Source: Acidimicrobiia bacterium (GTDB lineage: Bacteria > Actinomycetota > Acidimicrobiia > Spongiisociales > ZC4RG35). From it: 64,000 nt of DNA. The position numbers and the translations under genes were made by a program. The notes under the pieces were generated by a model. The model was not told the DNA's origin, ran no database searches, and worked only from the letters and a program-made list of their open reading frames with translations. The stretch spans positions 1-64,000 of the forward strand of contig BPGJ01000012.1 of the NCBI GenBank assembly GCA_026002975.1, read 5' to 3'. Shown here in pieces: positions 33,857-41,781 of the stretch. Numbering within the stretch: position 1 is the stretch's first letter; each line of letters begins with the position of its first letter.

Positions 33857-35010
33857 GAGCGCTCTCCGTTGAACCGCACGTAGTCGGGTGTCAGGTCGGT
33901 GGTGATCACCTGACACGCGCCGGGTCCATCCCCCACCCTGATCCGGATACCGAAGTCCCCACCGAGGAGGGACGCCAGGAGGTCCTCGTCGAACGGAACC
34001 CCCGCTCCCGACCGGCACACCGGTACGTCCAGGTAGTCGATGTCGACGTCCTCGGCTGCCACCGCAGGACCCGCTACCCCCACCGCGGCCAGCACCCGAC
34101 CCCAGTTGGGGTCGGCCCCGTAGAAGGAGGAACGGACCAGCGCGGAGTCCGCGACCGCGAGGGCTATCCGCCGGGCATCACCGTGCGAGGCGGCCCCCAC
34201 CACGTCGATGGTCACCACCTTGGTGGCACCCTCTGCATCCCGGGCGAGCTGCCAGGTGAGGTCTCGGCAAACCTCGAGGACCGCCTCGGCGAGTTCCTCG
34301 GGGTCGGGGGACACGCCGGAGGCTCCATTGGCCATCAAGACCACGGTGTCGTTGGTGGACTGACAACCGTCGACGTTGAGGCAGTTGAAGGTGACCCCCA
34401 CCGCGTCGGCCAGGATTCGCCGGGCGTGGGCGGCGGTGGGGACCTGCGCGTCGGTGGTCAGGTAGGCGAGCATGGTGGCCATGTCGGGACGGAGCATCCC
34501 CGCTCCCTTGGCGACGCCACCTACCGTGAAGCCGGTGCCGTGGCGCACCGCGGTCTTGGGGACCGAGTCGGTGGTCATGATCGCCTCTGCGCAGGCCAGG
34601 CCGTGCGCCGGGGTGCTTCCCGCCCCGGCGACGAGTTCGGGAAGGGCCGCGCCTATTAGATCCAGAGGCAGCCTCGACCCGATCGGGCCGGTCGACGACA
34701 CCAGGACTTCTTCCTCGGGACAGCCCAATACCGCCGCCGCCGAAGCCGCCATCTTGCGGGCGTCCTCCAGCCCGGCGGCCCCGGTCCCGGCGTTGGCGCA
34801 GCCCGAGTTCACCAGCACCGCCCGGAGGGCGCCTCTCCGGACCCGCTCTTTGCCGAGGAGCACGGGAGGAGCCGCGGTCCGTGAGGTGGTGAACACCGCC
34901 GCAGTGGTGACCGGGGCGCCGGCGTCGATCAGCGCCAGGTCGAGTCCCTCGGGTTTGATTCCCGACGCTACGCCCCCCGCCACGAACCCGGCCGGAGCGA
35001 CGACGCTCAT
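33853..35010 (-). CDS. argJ: Bifunctional ornithine acetyltransferase / N-acetylglutamate synthase
   Basis: 385 residues, recycles the acetyl group between acetylornithine and glutamate. The self-cleavage and nucleophile site is in KGAGMLRPDMATMLAYLTTDA. Other signatures: RAVLVNSGCANAGTGAAG, STGPIGSRLPLDLI, NCLNVDGCQSTNDTVVLMANG and the C-terminal SFYGADPNWGRVLAAVG. It overlaps argC and argB by 4 bases each. Confidence 0.96.
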   Translation of the reverse strand: MSVVAPAGFVAGGVASGIKPEGLDLALIDAGAPVTTAAVFTTSRTAAPPVLLGKERVRRGALRAVLVNSGCANAGTGAAGLEDARKMAASAAAVLGCPEEEVLVSSTGPIGSRLPLDLIGAALPELVAGAGSTPAHGLACAEAIMTTDSVPKTAVRHGTGFTVGGVAKGAGMLRPDMATMLAYLTTDAQVPTAAHARRILADAVGVTFNCLNVDGCQSTNDTVVLMANGASGVSPDPEELAEAVLEVCRDLTWQLARDAEGATKVVTIDVVGAASHGDARRIALAVADSALVRSSFYGADPNWGRVLAAVGVAGPAVAAEDVDIDYLDVPVCRSGAGVPFDEDLLASLLGGDFGIRIRVGDGPGACQVITTDLTPDYVRFNGERS

Positions 35011-36026
35011 GGCATGAACCCCTGTCGAGGAAGCCCTTCGGTCTCGGGAAGACCGAGGGCGATGTTGGCGGCCTGGACGGCCTGCCCGGCCGCGCCCTTG
35101 AGCAGGTTGTCGATCGCCGCCAAAGCGACGATCGACCCGGCGGCTTCGTCGTGGTAGGCGGTGACCAGAGCCCGGTTGGAGCCCACCACCCATCGGCTCT
35201 GGGGTGGATGATCCAGCACCTGCACGAAGGGGCGGTCCTGGTATGCGCTCTCCAGCGCGGTGAGGAGATCCGACCGGTCGATCCCGGGCACGGCAGGTAG
35301 GGTGACGGTGGCCAGTTCACCCCTCTGTATGGGTACCAGGTGCGGGGTGAACACCACGGGGCGCTCCTCCCCCACCGCCCTGCCCAAGGCCATCTCGATC
35401 TCCGGCCGGTGGCGATGGGTGGTCACCCCGTAGGCCCTCATCCCCTCGGCGACCTCACCGAACAGGAGATCCTCCCTCAGGGACCTGCCCGCTCCCGACA
35501 CTCCGGAGAGGCAGTCGGCCACCACGCTTCCCGGTCCGACCAGCCCGGCCCTGAGCAGCGGTACCGAGGCGAGGAGCACCGCGGTCGGGTAGCAGCCCGG
35601 TGAGGCGATCCGGCGGGCGCCGGAGACGTCGAACAGCTCCGGGAGTCCGTAGACCCACCGGCCGAGCTGGTCGGGAACAGGATGTTCCCGTCCGTAGGCC
35701 CGGCGGTAACGCTCGGGTGTGTCGAATCGGAAGTCGGCCGAGAGATCCACCACCAACCCGCAGCTCTCCGCCAGCTCGGCGCCCCTCACCGCCGACTCGC
35801 CGTGGGGCAGCGCCAGGAAGGCCACGTCCACCTCGGGCACGTCGTCCAGAGGTTCGAGGAGCCGGTCCCCACCGTCGAGGTGGGGATGCACCTCTTCGAG
35901 CCTGCTGCCCGCTCTGGCATGGGCTCCCAGGAACACCAAGTCGAGGTGGGGATGGCCGTCGAGGATCCTCACCAGCTCACCACCGGCGTAGCCGGACGCA
36001 CCCAGTACGGCTGCCCTCAGTCCCAT
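35007..36026 (-). CDS. argC: N-acetyl-gamma-glutamyl-phosphate reductase
   Basis: 339 residues. NADPH-binding start MGLRAAVLGASGYAGGELVR, then FLALPHGESA, and the catalytic cysteine in RIASPGCYPTAVLLASVPLL, followed by SGAGRSLRE and HRHRPEIEMALG. First gene of argCJBD; the ARG-box-like palindrome ends 24 bases upstream of the ATG, a position where bound ArgR would block polymerase. Confidence 0.96.
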   Translation of the reverse strand: MGLRAAVLGASGYAGGELVRILDGHPHLDLVFLGAHARAGSRLEEVHPHLDGGDRLLEPLDDVPEVDVAFLALPHGESAVRGAELAESCGLVVDLSADFRFDTPERYRRAYGREHPVPDQLGRWVYGLPELFDVSGARRIASPGCYPTAVLLASVPLLRAGLVGPGSVVADCLSGVSGAGRSLREDLLFGEVAEGMRAYGVTTHRHRPEIEMALGRAVGEERPVVFTPHLVPIQRGELATVTLPAVPGIDRSDLLTALESAYQDRPFVQVLDHPPQSRWVVGSNRALVTAYHDEAAGSIVALAAIDNLLKGAAGQAVQAANIALGLPETEGLPRQGFMP

Positions 36027-36049
36027 GACGAGGTACCCATCGGGCGCAT

Positions 36050-36067
36050 TATACGCATATGCGCATA
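36050..36067. promoter_or_regulatory. ARG-box-like operator upstream of argC
   Basis: On the minus strand this is TATGCGCATATGCGTATA, the same 18 bases as the argR-proximal site in the other orientation relative to the window. It fills the 45-base gap between the M1 peptidase stop (36072) and argC. Confidence 0.85.
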
Positions 36068-36071
36068 TTCC

Positions 36072-37469
36072 TCAGTTGGGGGGTGGCGGAAGCGTCGCAT
36101 CGGATATCCACCGGCGCAGGGTAGCGGCGGCCGTCGCCCCGCCCACCTCCCCCACGACCTCCAGGAAGTCGTCGGTGGTGCCGGGTTCCGAGCGTTCCGC
36201 CCACCGCCGGAGGGCCTCCACGGTCGAATCTCGGCCCACCCGGGCTTCGACCGCGGCCAGCGCCAACCCGCCCCTGAGGTAGACCGACGGGTTGAACAGC
36301 CGGTCCGCAGGGGGATGGTCGGGGGGAGGCAGGTCGGCCGCGCGGATGCGGTCGTAGGCGGCGGCCAGCACCTGCCGCATCGCGTCCTCTCCCTCGTGGT
36401 GACCCACCCACAGCCACTCGGCGTAGGTCGCCAAACCCTCGTTGAGCCACATGTCGTCCCATCTGGCCAGCGTGACCCGGTTCCCGAACCACTGGTGGGC
36501 GATCTCGTGGGCGACCACTCGATGACCGAGGGAAAGCGACGGCTCGACGTAGGTGGCGACCTCGATGGTCTCCAGCGCTCCGGGCAGGGTGTCTTCCACC
36601 ACCAGGGCGCCGACCTCCCGGTACGGATAGGGTCCGAACATGCCCTCGAAGAAAGCGGTGATCTCGGGCTGGAGGTCGAACATCGTCAACGCCCCCGAAT
36701 CCGCCAGGTCCCGGTCGACCGACACCCTGTACCGGCGACCGTCCACCGATCGTTCCCACCCGGTGAAGTCCCCCACCGCGAGGGGAACCGCGTAGGTGGG
36801 TCCTCGGGGAACCTCGAACGTCCAGGTATCGCCGCTGGTCGTCGCAGGCCCGGCCGACACCACCGTCCACGGGTCGGGCACGGTCACCTCGAGGCGGTAG
36901 ACCGCCGGGTCCGAGGGGTGGTGGTTGCCGGGAAACCAGGTGGGGCCGCCGTCGGGTTCCGAGAACACGTAGACCGAGTCCGGTCCCTGCTGCCATCCCG
37001 CCCGATAGGGGGCGGCGGTCTGCTCCGCCGGTCGGAAGGGGCCGACGTAGCTCACGTCCAGCCGAAAGGTCGTCCCTTCCTCCACCGGGTCGGCGAAGCT
37101 CACCATCAGCTCACCGCCCCGGTGGTCGAACCCCACCACCGGGGGGTCGCCCTCCACTCCGGTCACCGACACCTCACCCAGGTCGAGGCTGAGGGAAGCC
37201 AGCCGCTGGAGCGCAGTCCCCTCCACCGTGGTGCGGGCCCGGATCGGGACCAGGTCGGAGTCGAGGTCGAGCCTTATGTGGTACCTGACGGCGTCGTAGC
37301 CTCCGTTGCCCAGGCCCGACAGGATCGGGTCGCCCAGGCCGAGGGAACCGTGGACCGCAGGCGAGGTGGTCGGTGGAGGGGTCGCTGTGGTCGGCGGCGG
37401 GGTGGGCGGGACCGTGGCCGGACCGGTGCAGGCCACCACCGCGGCGGCGACCAACACCCTCCGGATCAT
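36072..37469 (-). CDS. M1-family metallopeptidase, lipoprotein
   Basis: 465 residues. The leader MIRRVLVAAAVVACTG holds a lipobox-like VVAC, followed by a Pro/Thr-rich linker (PPTPPPTTATPPPTTSP). The M1 zinc site is complete: VVAHEIAHQWFGN with the downstream Glu in WLNEGLATYAEW, plus the transition-state Tyr region YLRGGLALAAVE. The GAMEN exopeptidase motif is replaced by GALET (LPGALETIEVATY), so the peptide specificity may differ from classical aminopeptidases. It is likely an exported enzyme that trims peptides. Start overlaps pcnA by 4 bases. Confidence 0.9.
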   Translation of the reverse strand: MIRRVLVAAAVVACTGPATVPPTPPPTTATPPPTTSPAVHGSLGLGDPILSGLGNGGYDAVRYHIRLDLDSDLVPIRARTTVEGTALQRLASLSLDLGEVSVTGVEGDPPVVGFDHRGGELMVSFADPVEEGTTFRLDVSYVGPFRPAEQTAAPYRAGWQQGPDSVYVFSEPDGGPTWFPGNHHPSDPAVYRLEVTVPDPWTVVSAGPATTSGDTWTFEVPRGPTYAVPLAVGDFTGWERSVDGRRYRVSVDRDLADSGALTMFDLQPEITAFFEGMFGPYPYREVGALVVEDTLPGALETIEVATYVEPSLSLGHRVVAHEIAHQWFGNRVTLARWDDMWLNEGLATYAEWLWVGHHEGEDAMRQVLAAAYDRIRAADLPPPDHPPADRLFNPSVYLRGGLALAAVEARVGRDSTVEALRRWAERSEPGTTDDFLEVVGEVGGATAAATLRRWISDATLPPPPN

Positions 37470-38908
37470 CCCAGGTCCCTGGTCACCGGTTGGTCGCCGG
37501 CGTCGGGTGGGGGTGGTCCGGGGTCGTTGAGACCCCTCTCCAGCGCCCAGCGCCGCACCGTCTCGTAGGCTTCCCGCTCCGAATAGGGCCCTTCCTCGAT
37601 CCGCTTCTCCAGCAGGACGTCCATGATCTCCCCCACCATCGGGCCGGGCCGGATGCCCAGATACGCCATCACCTGGTTCCCGTCGATCGGGGGACGCATC
37701 CGGGCCAGCTCTTCCTTCTCCCGCAGCTCGGCGATCCGCCGCTCCAGCTCGTCGATCCGCCTTTGGATGGCTGCAGCCCGTTTCGGATTCCGGGTGGTCA
37801 CGTCGCATCTGACCAGCTCGTTGAGGTCGTCCAGGAGGTCGCCGGCGTCACGCACGTATCGCCGGACCGCCGAGTCGGTCCAACCCATCTTCAGGGTATG
37901 GGGCCGCAGATGGAGGAACACCAGCCGGGACACCTCCTCCACCAGGCTCTTTGGGTAGCGCAAAGCCCGCAGACGATCCCGCGCCATACGAGCGCCGACA
38001 ACCTCGTGATGGTGGAAGCTCACCCCATCCGGTCCGATCTCCCGGGTAGCGGGCTTGCCGATATCGTGCAGCAACGCGGCCAGCCTCAGCCGCAGATTTC
38101 CCGGGCTGGTCTTGGCAGTCACCGCGATGGTGTGGGCCAGCACGTCCTTGTGGTGATGGATGGGATCCTGTTCCATCTCCAGAGCCGGCAACTCGGGGAT
38201 GAACTGGTCGGCCAGTCCGGTGCGGACCAGCCCCCACAGGGGGGCGGTCACCTCCTCGGCGACGATCAGCTTGGAGAACTCGTCTCGGATCCGCTCGGCC
38301 GACACGATCTGCAGCCGCCCGGCCATCTCCTTCACCGCCTCGACCGCCTCCACGTCGGGCCGGAAGCCCAAAGTCGCCTGGAAACGGAAGAGCCTCAACA
38401 TCCGCAACGGGTCGTCGGAGAACGACTCGTGGGGGTCGATGGGGGTGCGGAGGACACCCGCCGCCAAGTCGGCCAGGCCTCCGTATGGGTCGACCACCTC
38501 GATCTGGGGAAGGCGCAGAGCGACGGCGTTCACCGTGAAGTCCCGACGAGCCAGGTCGTCTTCTATCCGCTTCGAGAAGGTGACCACCGGCTTGCGGGAG
38601 TCGTCCCGGTAGATCTCCCGGCGGAAGGTGGTGATCTCGTACAACCTCCCCGCCTTGCGGGCGGCGATCGTTCCGAACGCCTTCCCCACGGTATGGACCC
38701 CCTCCGCCCAGCCACGGACGATCCGCTCGATCTCATCGGGTGGGGCGTCGGTGGCGAAGTCGAGGTCCTCGTCGGGTCGGCCCAGGAAGGCGTCGCGGAC
38801 CGACCCGCCCACCAGGTACAGGCGGTAGCCGGCCTTCTCGAAGAGCTCACCGAGCTGGTAGGGAGGGCTTCCCGGCTCGACGAGCCAACGTAGGCGTTCG
38901 GGGATCAT
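37466..38908 (-). CDS. CCA tRNA nucleotidyltransferase / poly(A)-polymerase family
   Basis: 480 residues. Nucleotidyltransferase head: YLVGGSVRDAFLGRPDEDLDFAT with the two catalytic Asp residues, then RRDFTVNAVALRLP and DPLRMLRLFRFQATLGF. An HD domain follows at about 250-350 (LRLRLAALLHDIGKPATR, FHHHEVVGARMA), as in the actinobacterial PcnA/Cca group. It adds or repairs the 3' CCA of tRNA. The C-terminal coiled segment AIQRRIDELERRIAELREKE is typical for this group. Confidence 0.93.
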   Translation of the reverse strand: MIPERLRWLVEPGSPPYQLGELFEKAGYRLYLVGGSVRDAFLGRPDEDLDFATDAPPDEIERIVRGWAEGVHTVGKAFGTIAARKAGRLYEITTFRREIYRDDSRKPVVTFSKRIEDDLARRDFTVNAVALRLPQIEVVDPYGGLADLAAGVLRTPIDPHESFSDDPLRMLRLFRFQATLGFRPDVEAVEAVKEMAGRLQIVSAERIRDEFSKLIVAEEVTAPLWGLVRTGLADQFIPELPALEMEQDPIHHHKDVLAHTIAVTAKTSPGNLRLRLAALLHDIGKPATREIGPDGVSFHHHEVVGARMARDRLRALRYPKSLVEEVSRLVFLHLRPHTLKMGWTDSAVRRYVRDAGDLLDDLNELVRCDVTTRNPKRAAAIQRRIDELERRIAELREKEELARMRPPIDGNQVMAYLGIRPGPMVGEIMDVLLEKRIEEGPYSEREAYETVRRWALERGLNDPGPPPPDAGDQPVTRDLG

Positions 38909-38951
38909 CTGACGGTGTCGGTCGGAGACCGACCCACGGTAGACGCGTCAG
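38909..38951. repeat. Nested inverted repeat between pilT and the CCA enzyme gene
   Basis: The plus strand reads CTGACG near 38909 and CGTCAG near 38946-38951, enclosing GTCGGTC/GACCGAC arms around 38917-38934. It covers the pilT stop and the whole leader of the next gene. No T-run follows, so it may be an attenuating hairpin or a protein site rather than a simple terminator. Confidence 0.35.
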
Positions 38952-40015
38952 ACCGCCACCCCGGCCTTCATCAACCCGACCTTGAATTCGTGCGGGTTCC
39001 GGACGTGAACCAGCGCCTCCTCCTGGGACACCCGGCCGGAGGTGACGAGGTCGAGCAGGCTCTGTTCGAATGTGGTCATCCCGAAGAACCGAGCTTCCTT
39101 CATCAGCTCCAGCAGAGCATCCCCGGGGGCGCCGGTCCTCACCAACTCCTGAGCCTTGTCGTTCATCACCAGGATCTCGCACGCCAGGACCGGCCCGTCG
39201 ACACCTTCCACCAACCGCTGGGAGACGACACCCTTGAGGGTCCGGGCGAGCTGCTTGCGGGCTGCAGTCGGTTCTCCCAACAGGTCGACCAGGCTCTCCA
39301 GGGTGTCGCCCGGGTCCGAGCTGTGCATGGCGGCCAACACCAGGTGACCGGTCTCGGCTGCCGTGACCACCGCCTGGGCACAATCGGGGTCGGCGATCTC
39401 GGAGACCATCAGCACGTCGCAGTCCCGGCGGGTGGCACGGCGAATGGCGTCGGCGAAGGACGGGGTGTCCACCCCTACCTCACGCTGGGTGACCGAGGCC
39501 TTGCGGTCGGGGAACAGGACCTCTATCGGATCTTCCACCGTGGTTATGGCGACGGGGAACTCGCCGTTGAGGTATTCGACCATGGCGGCCAGGGTGGTCG
39601 ACTTGCCGGAACCCGAAGGCCCGGTGACCAGCACGACCCCCTCGGGCAGTTCGGCGAGGCGTTTGACGACCTGGGGAACACCCAGCCGCTCCAGCGAAGG
39701 CACCCCCGGGGTGACTCGCCGCAACACCAGACAGATCGATCCACGCTGCCGGAAGATGCTCACCCGGAACCTTCCCAACTCGGGTCGCCCGTAGGCGAAG
39801 TCGACCTCCCCTTCCCGCTCGAAGATGACGGCGGTGCGTTCGCCGAGCAGATCCCGTGCGTAGCCTTCGGTGTCTTCCGGGCGGAGAACCCCCATCCCGT
39901 CGATCCGCCGCAGCTCGGAACCGACCCGTAGCCCGGGAGGCGACCCCACCTTGAGGTGCACGTCGGAGGCTCCGGCTTCGACCGCGCGTTGCAGCAGCTC
40001 GTCCAGGGATGACAT
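38948..40015 (-). CDS. pilT: PilT-like type IV pilus twitching ATPase
   Basis: 355 residues. GspE/PilT ATPase: N-terminal domain with SDVHLKVGSPPGLRVGSELR, Walker A TGPSGSGKSTTLAAM, Asp box ITTVEDPIEVLF, Walker B-like LMVSEIADPD (family usually LVGEMRD, so the Arg is lost), His box HLVLAAMHSSDPG, and RTLKGVVSQRLV. PilT retracts type IV pili. No other pilus genes are in the window, so the partner machinery must lie elsewhere. AGGAAGG precedes the start. Confidence 0.88.
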   Translation of the reverse strand: MSSLDELLQRAVEAGASDVHLKVGSPPGLRVGSELRRIDGMGVLRPEDTEGYARDLLGERTAVIFEREGEVDFAYGRPELGRFRVSIFRQRGSICLVLRRVTPGVPSLERLGVPQVVKRLAELPEGVVLVTGPSGSGKSTTLAAMVEYLNGEFPVAITTVEDPIEVLFPDRKASVTQREVGVDTPSFADAIRRATRRDCDVLMVSEIADPDCAQAVVTAAETGHLVLAAMHSSDPGDTLESLVDLLGEPTAARKQLARTLKGVVSQRLVEGVDGPVLACEILVMNDKAQELVRTGAPGDALLELMKEARFFGMTTFEQSLLDLVTSGRVSQEEALVHVRNPHEFKVGLMKAGVAV

Positions 40016-40076
40016 TCGACCTTCCTTTCCGGTTGCCCGGTGGGTATCGGAGCCGGATGCGGAACTCTTGAGTCGT

Positions 40077-41066
40077 TCAGACGTTCCAGGAGCGGCGCAC
40101 CACCGCGGTTGCCCGCTCGGCTGCCTGCCAAGAGGCGGGAGGCGACGACCGGGGCGGTCCGACCGCTCCTATGTGGAAGACGCCCCTCAACGTGGCCGCC
40201 ACCGATGCGGTCAGCGCGGCGAGGTTGTAACCGCCTTCCAGGAAGAACACCGTGCGCTCGGGGGGCACGACCCGGGCGAGGGTACGGCTCATGGCCGCGT
40301 AGTCGTCGGAGACGAGCCGCATCTCTGCCAGCGGATCCTCCTCGTGGGCGTCGTATCCGGCCGACACGATCAGCCAGTCGGCCCCGAACCTGGCCACGGC
40401 CGGAGCCACCACCTCGGCTATCACGGCCCTGTACACGTCTCCCCCCGTCCCGGCGGGCAGCGGGTAGTTGATCGTGTTGACGCCCGACTCGCCGCCGGTG
40501 AACGGATAGAACGGATGCTGATGGAGGCTCACGTAGAGGACGTCCGGGTCGGAGAGGCGTAGTTCCTCGGTTCCGTTGCCGTGGTGCACGTCCCAGTCCA
40601 CGATCGCCACCCGGCTTCCGCTCTCGGTGAGGAGCCGGGCGGTGATCGCCACGTTGTTGAACAGACAGAACCCCATGGCCTGGGCCCGGCGGGCGTGATG
40701 GCCGGGAGGCCGGACCGCGCAGAACGCGGTTCGTGTCCCCCGAGCGGCCCGCAGGTGGGCCACGGCAGCCGGGCCGGCACCGGCCGCCCGGAGAGCGGCC
40801 TCCCACGAGGCAGGACCCGCCACCGTGTCAGGGTCGAGCGCCCCTCCCCCTGCCTCGCAGAACCGTCTGATGGCATCGACGTATTCGGGGGTGTGCACCG
40901 TCAGCAGGTGCCGAGGCTCGGCGAGGGGGGCCTCGATCGGCATCACCGCCGGTCCCGCGGCCAGGACGCCCTTCTCCACCGCCTCGAGGCGGGCAGGCCG
41001 TTCCGGATGCCAGGTTCCCGTGTCGTGACGGTGGAACGCCGGATGGGTGAGGTACAGCACCTCCAT
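40077..41066 (-). CDS. Histone-deacetylase / acetoin-utilisation (AcuC) family deacetylase
   Basis: 329 residues. Zinc hydrolase signatures: HDTGTWHPERPARLEAV, RPPGHHARRAQAMGFCLFNNVAI, VDWDVHHGNGTEE (metal Asp and His), SLHQHPFYPFTGG, SAGYDAHEEDPLAEMRL (second Asp) and FFLEGGYN. Members remove acetyl groups from proteins or from polyamine-like small molecules. ATG at 41066 has no Shine-Dalgarno and is only 19 bases from the divergent DegV start. Confidence 0.93.
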   Translation of the reverse strand: MEVLYLTHPAFHRHDTGTWHPERPARLEAVEKGVLAAGPAVMPIEAPLAEPRHLLTVHTPEYVDAIRRFCEAGGGALDPDTVAGPASWEAALRAAGAGPAAVAHLRAARGTRTAFCAVRPPGHHARRAQAMGFCLFNNVAITARLLTESGSRVAIVDWDVHHGNGTEELRLSDPDVLYVSLHQHPFYPFTGGESGVNTINYPLPAGTGGDVYRAVIAEVVAPAVARFGADWLIVSAGYDAHEEDPLAEMRLVSDDYAAMSRTLARVVPPERTVFFLEGGYNLAALTASVAATLRGVFHIGAVGPPRSSPPASWQAAERATAVVRRSWNV

Positions 41067-41085
41067 CCGGGCTACTTTGCCACGG

Positions 41086-41781
41086 ATGGCGCACGTAGTG
41101 CCCGGCTCCAGGGTTCGTGTGATCACCGACACGGCCTCCGACCTCACCTCCGAGCAGGCCGAAGGCCTGGGCATCGACCTGGTTCCCATACCTCTCACCG
41201 GCTCGCCCGACCGCCCGGAGTTGGGGATCCCTTCGGTGGTGGCGTACCGGGAGGCCTTCCGGGCGGCCATCGATCGGGGGGCCGAAGGGGTGCTGTGTGT
41301 AACACCCTCCTCACGGCTGTCCCCGGGCTACGAAACCGCCCTGTTGGCTGCCGAGGCCGAAGGCGGGCCGGTGAAGGTGCTCGACTCGGGGTCGCTGGGT
41401 CCCGGCCAGGCCGTTCGTGCAGTCTCGGCTTCCCTCCACGCCGCAACGGGAAGGTCACTCGACGACCTGGTGGCGGTGTGTCTCGAGGAACGGCCCCTGG
41501 TGCGAGCCGTTCTCGGGCGGGCTACCCGATGGCTGGCTCCGACGGGCGTACGTCCGGTGATCGACCTGTCGTCGGGTGAGATCCGTTTCCGGGGACTGGC
41601 CTTCGGCCCCGCCAGGTCACCCATATCCCACCCGGGGCCGGTGTCCGTCTTCTTCCACGTCGGGCCGCCACCCGCCGGGTGGCGGCCCCCATCCGATGGT
41701 CCGATCGTCGAACTCGGGCCGGTCCTCGCCTCTCTTCTCGGGCCGGGTACGGTCGGAGTGGCGACCATCGTGGAGGCCTGA
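41086..41781 (+). CDS. DegV family protein (fatty-acid-binding), short form
   Basis: 231 residues, shorter than usual DegV/FakB proteins (about 280). SRVRVITDTASDLTSEQAEGLGIDLVPIPL is the standard start, and GAEGVLCVTPSSRLSPGYETALLAAEA and VLDSGSLGPGQ the fatty-acid head-group region. The second half is less conserved (ATRWLAPTGVRPVIDLSSGEI). DegV proteins carry acyl chains for phosphorylation by FakA; no fakA is seen here. It overlaps the next start by one base (TGATG). TACTTT lies 7 bases before the ATG. Confidence 0.85.
   Translation: MAHVVPGSRVRVITDTASDLTSEQAEGLGIDLVPIPLTGSPDRPELGIPSVVAYREAFRAAIDRGAEGVLCVTPSSRLSPGYETALLAAEAEGGPVKVLDSGSLGPGQAVRAVSASLHAATGRSLDDLVAVCLEERPLVRAVLGRATRWLAPTGVRPVIDLSSGEIRFRGLAFGPARSPISHPGPVSVFFHVGPPPAGWRPPSDGPIVELGPVLASLLGPGTVGVATIVEA

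Noticed and set aside
35682..37568. 628-residue plus-strand frame opposite argC and the M1 peptidase
   Set aside because: Antisense shadow; no family motifs and unnatural composition.
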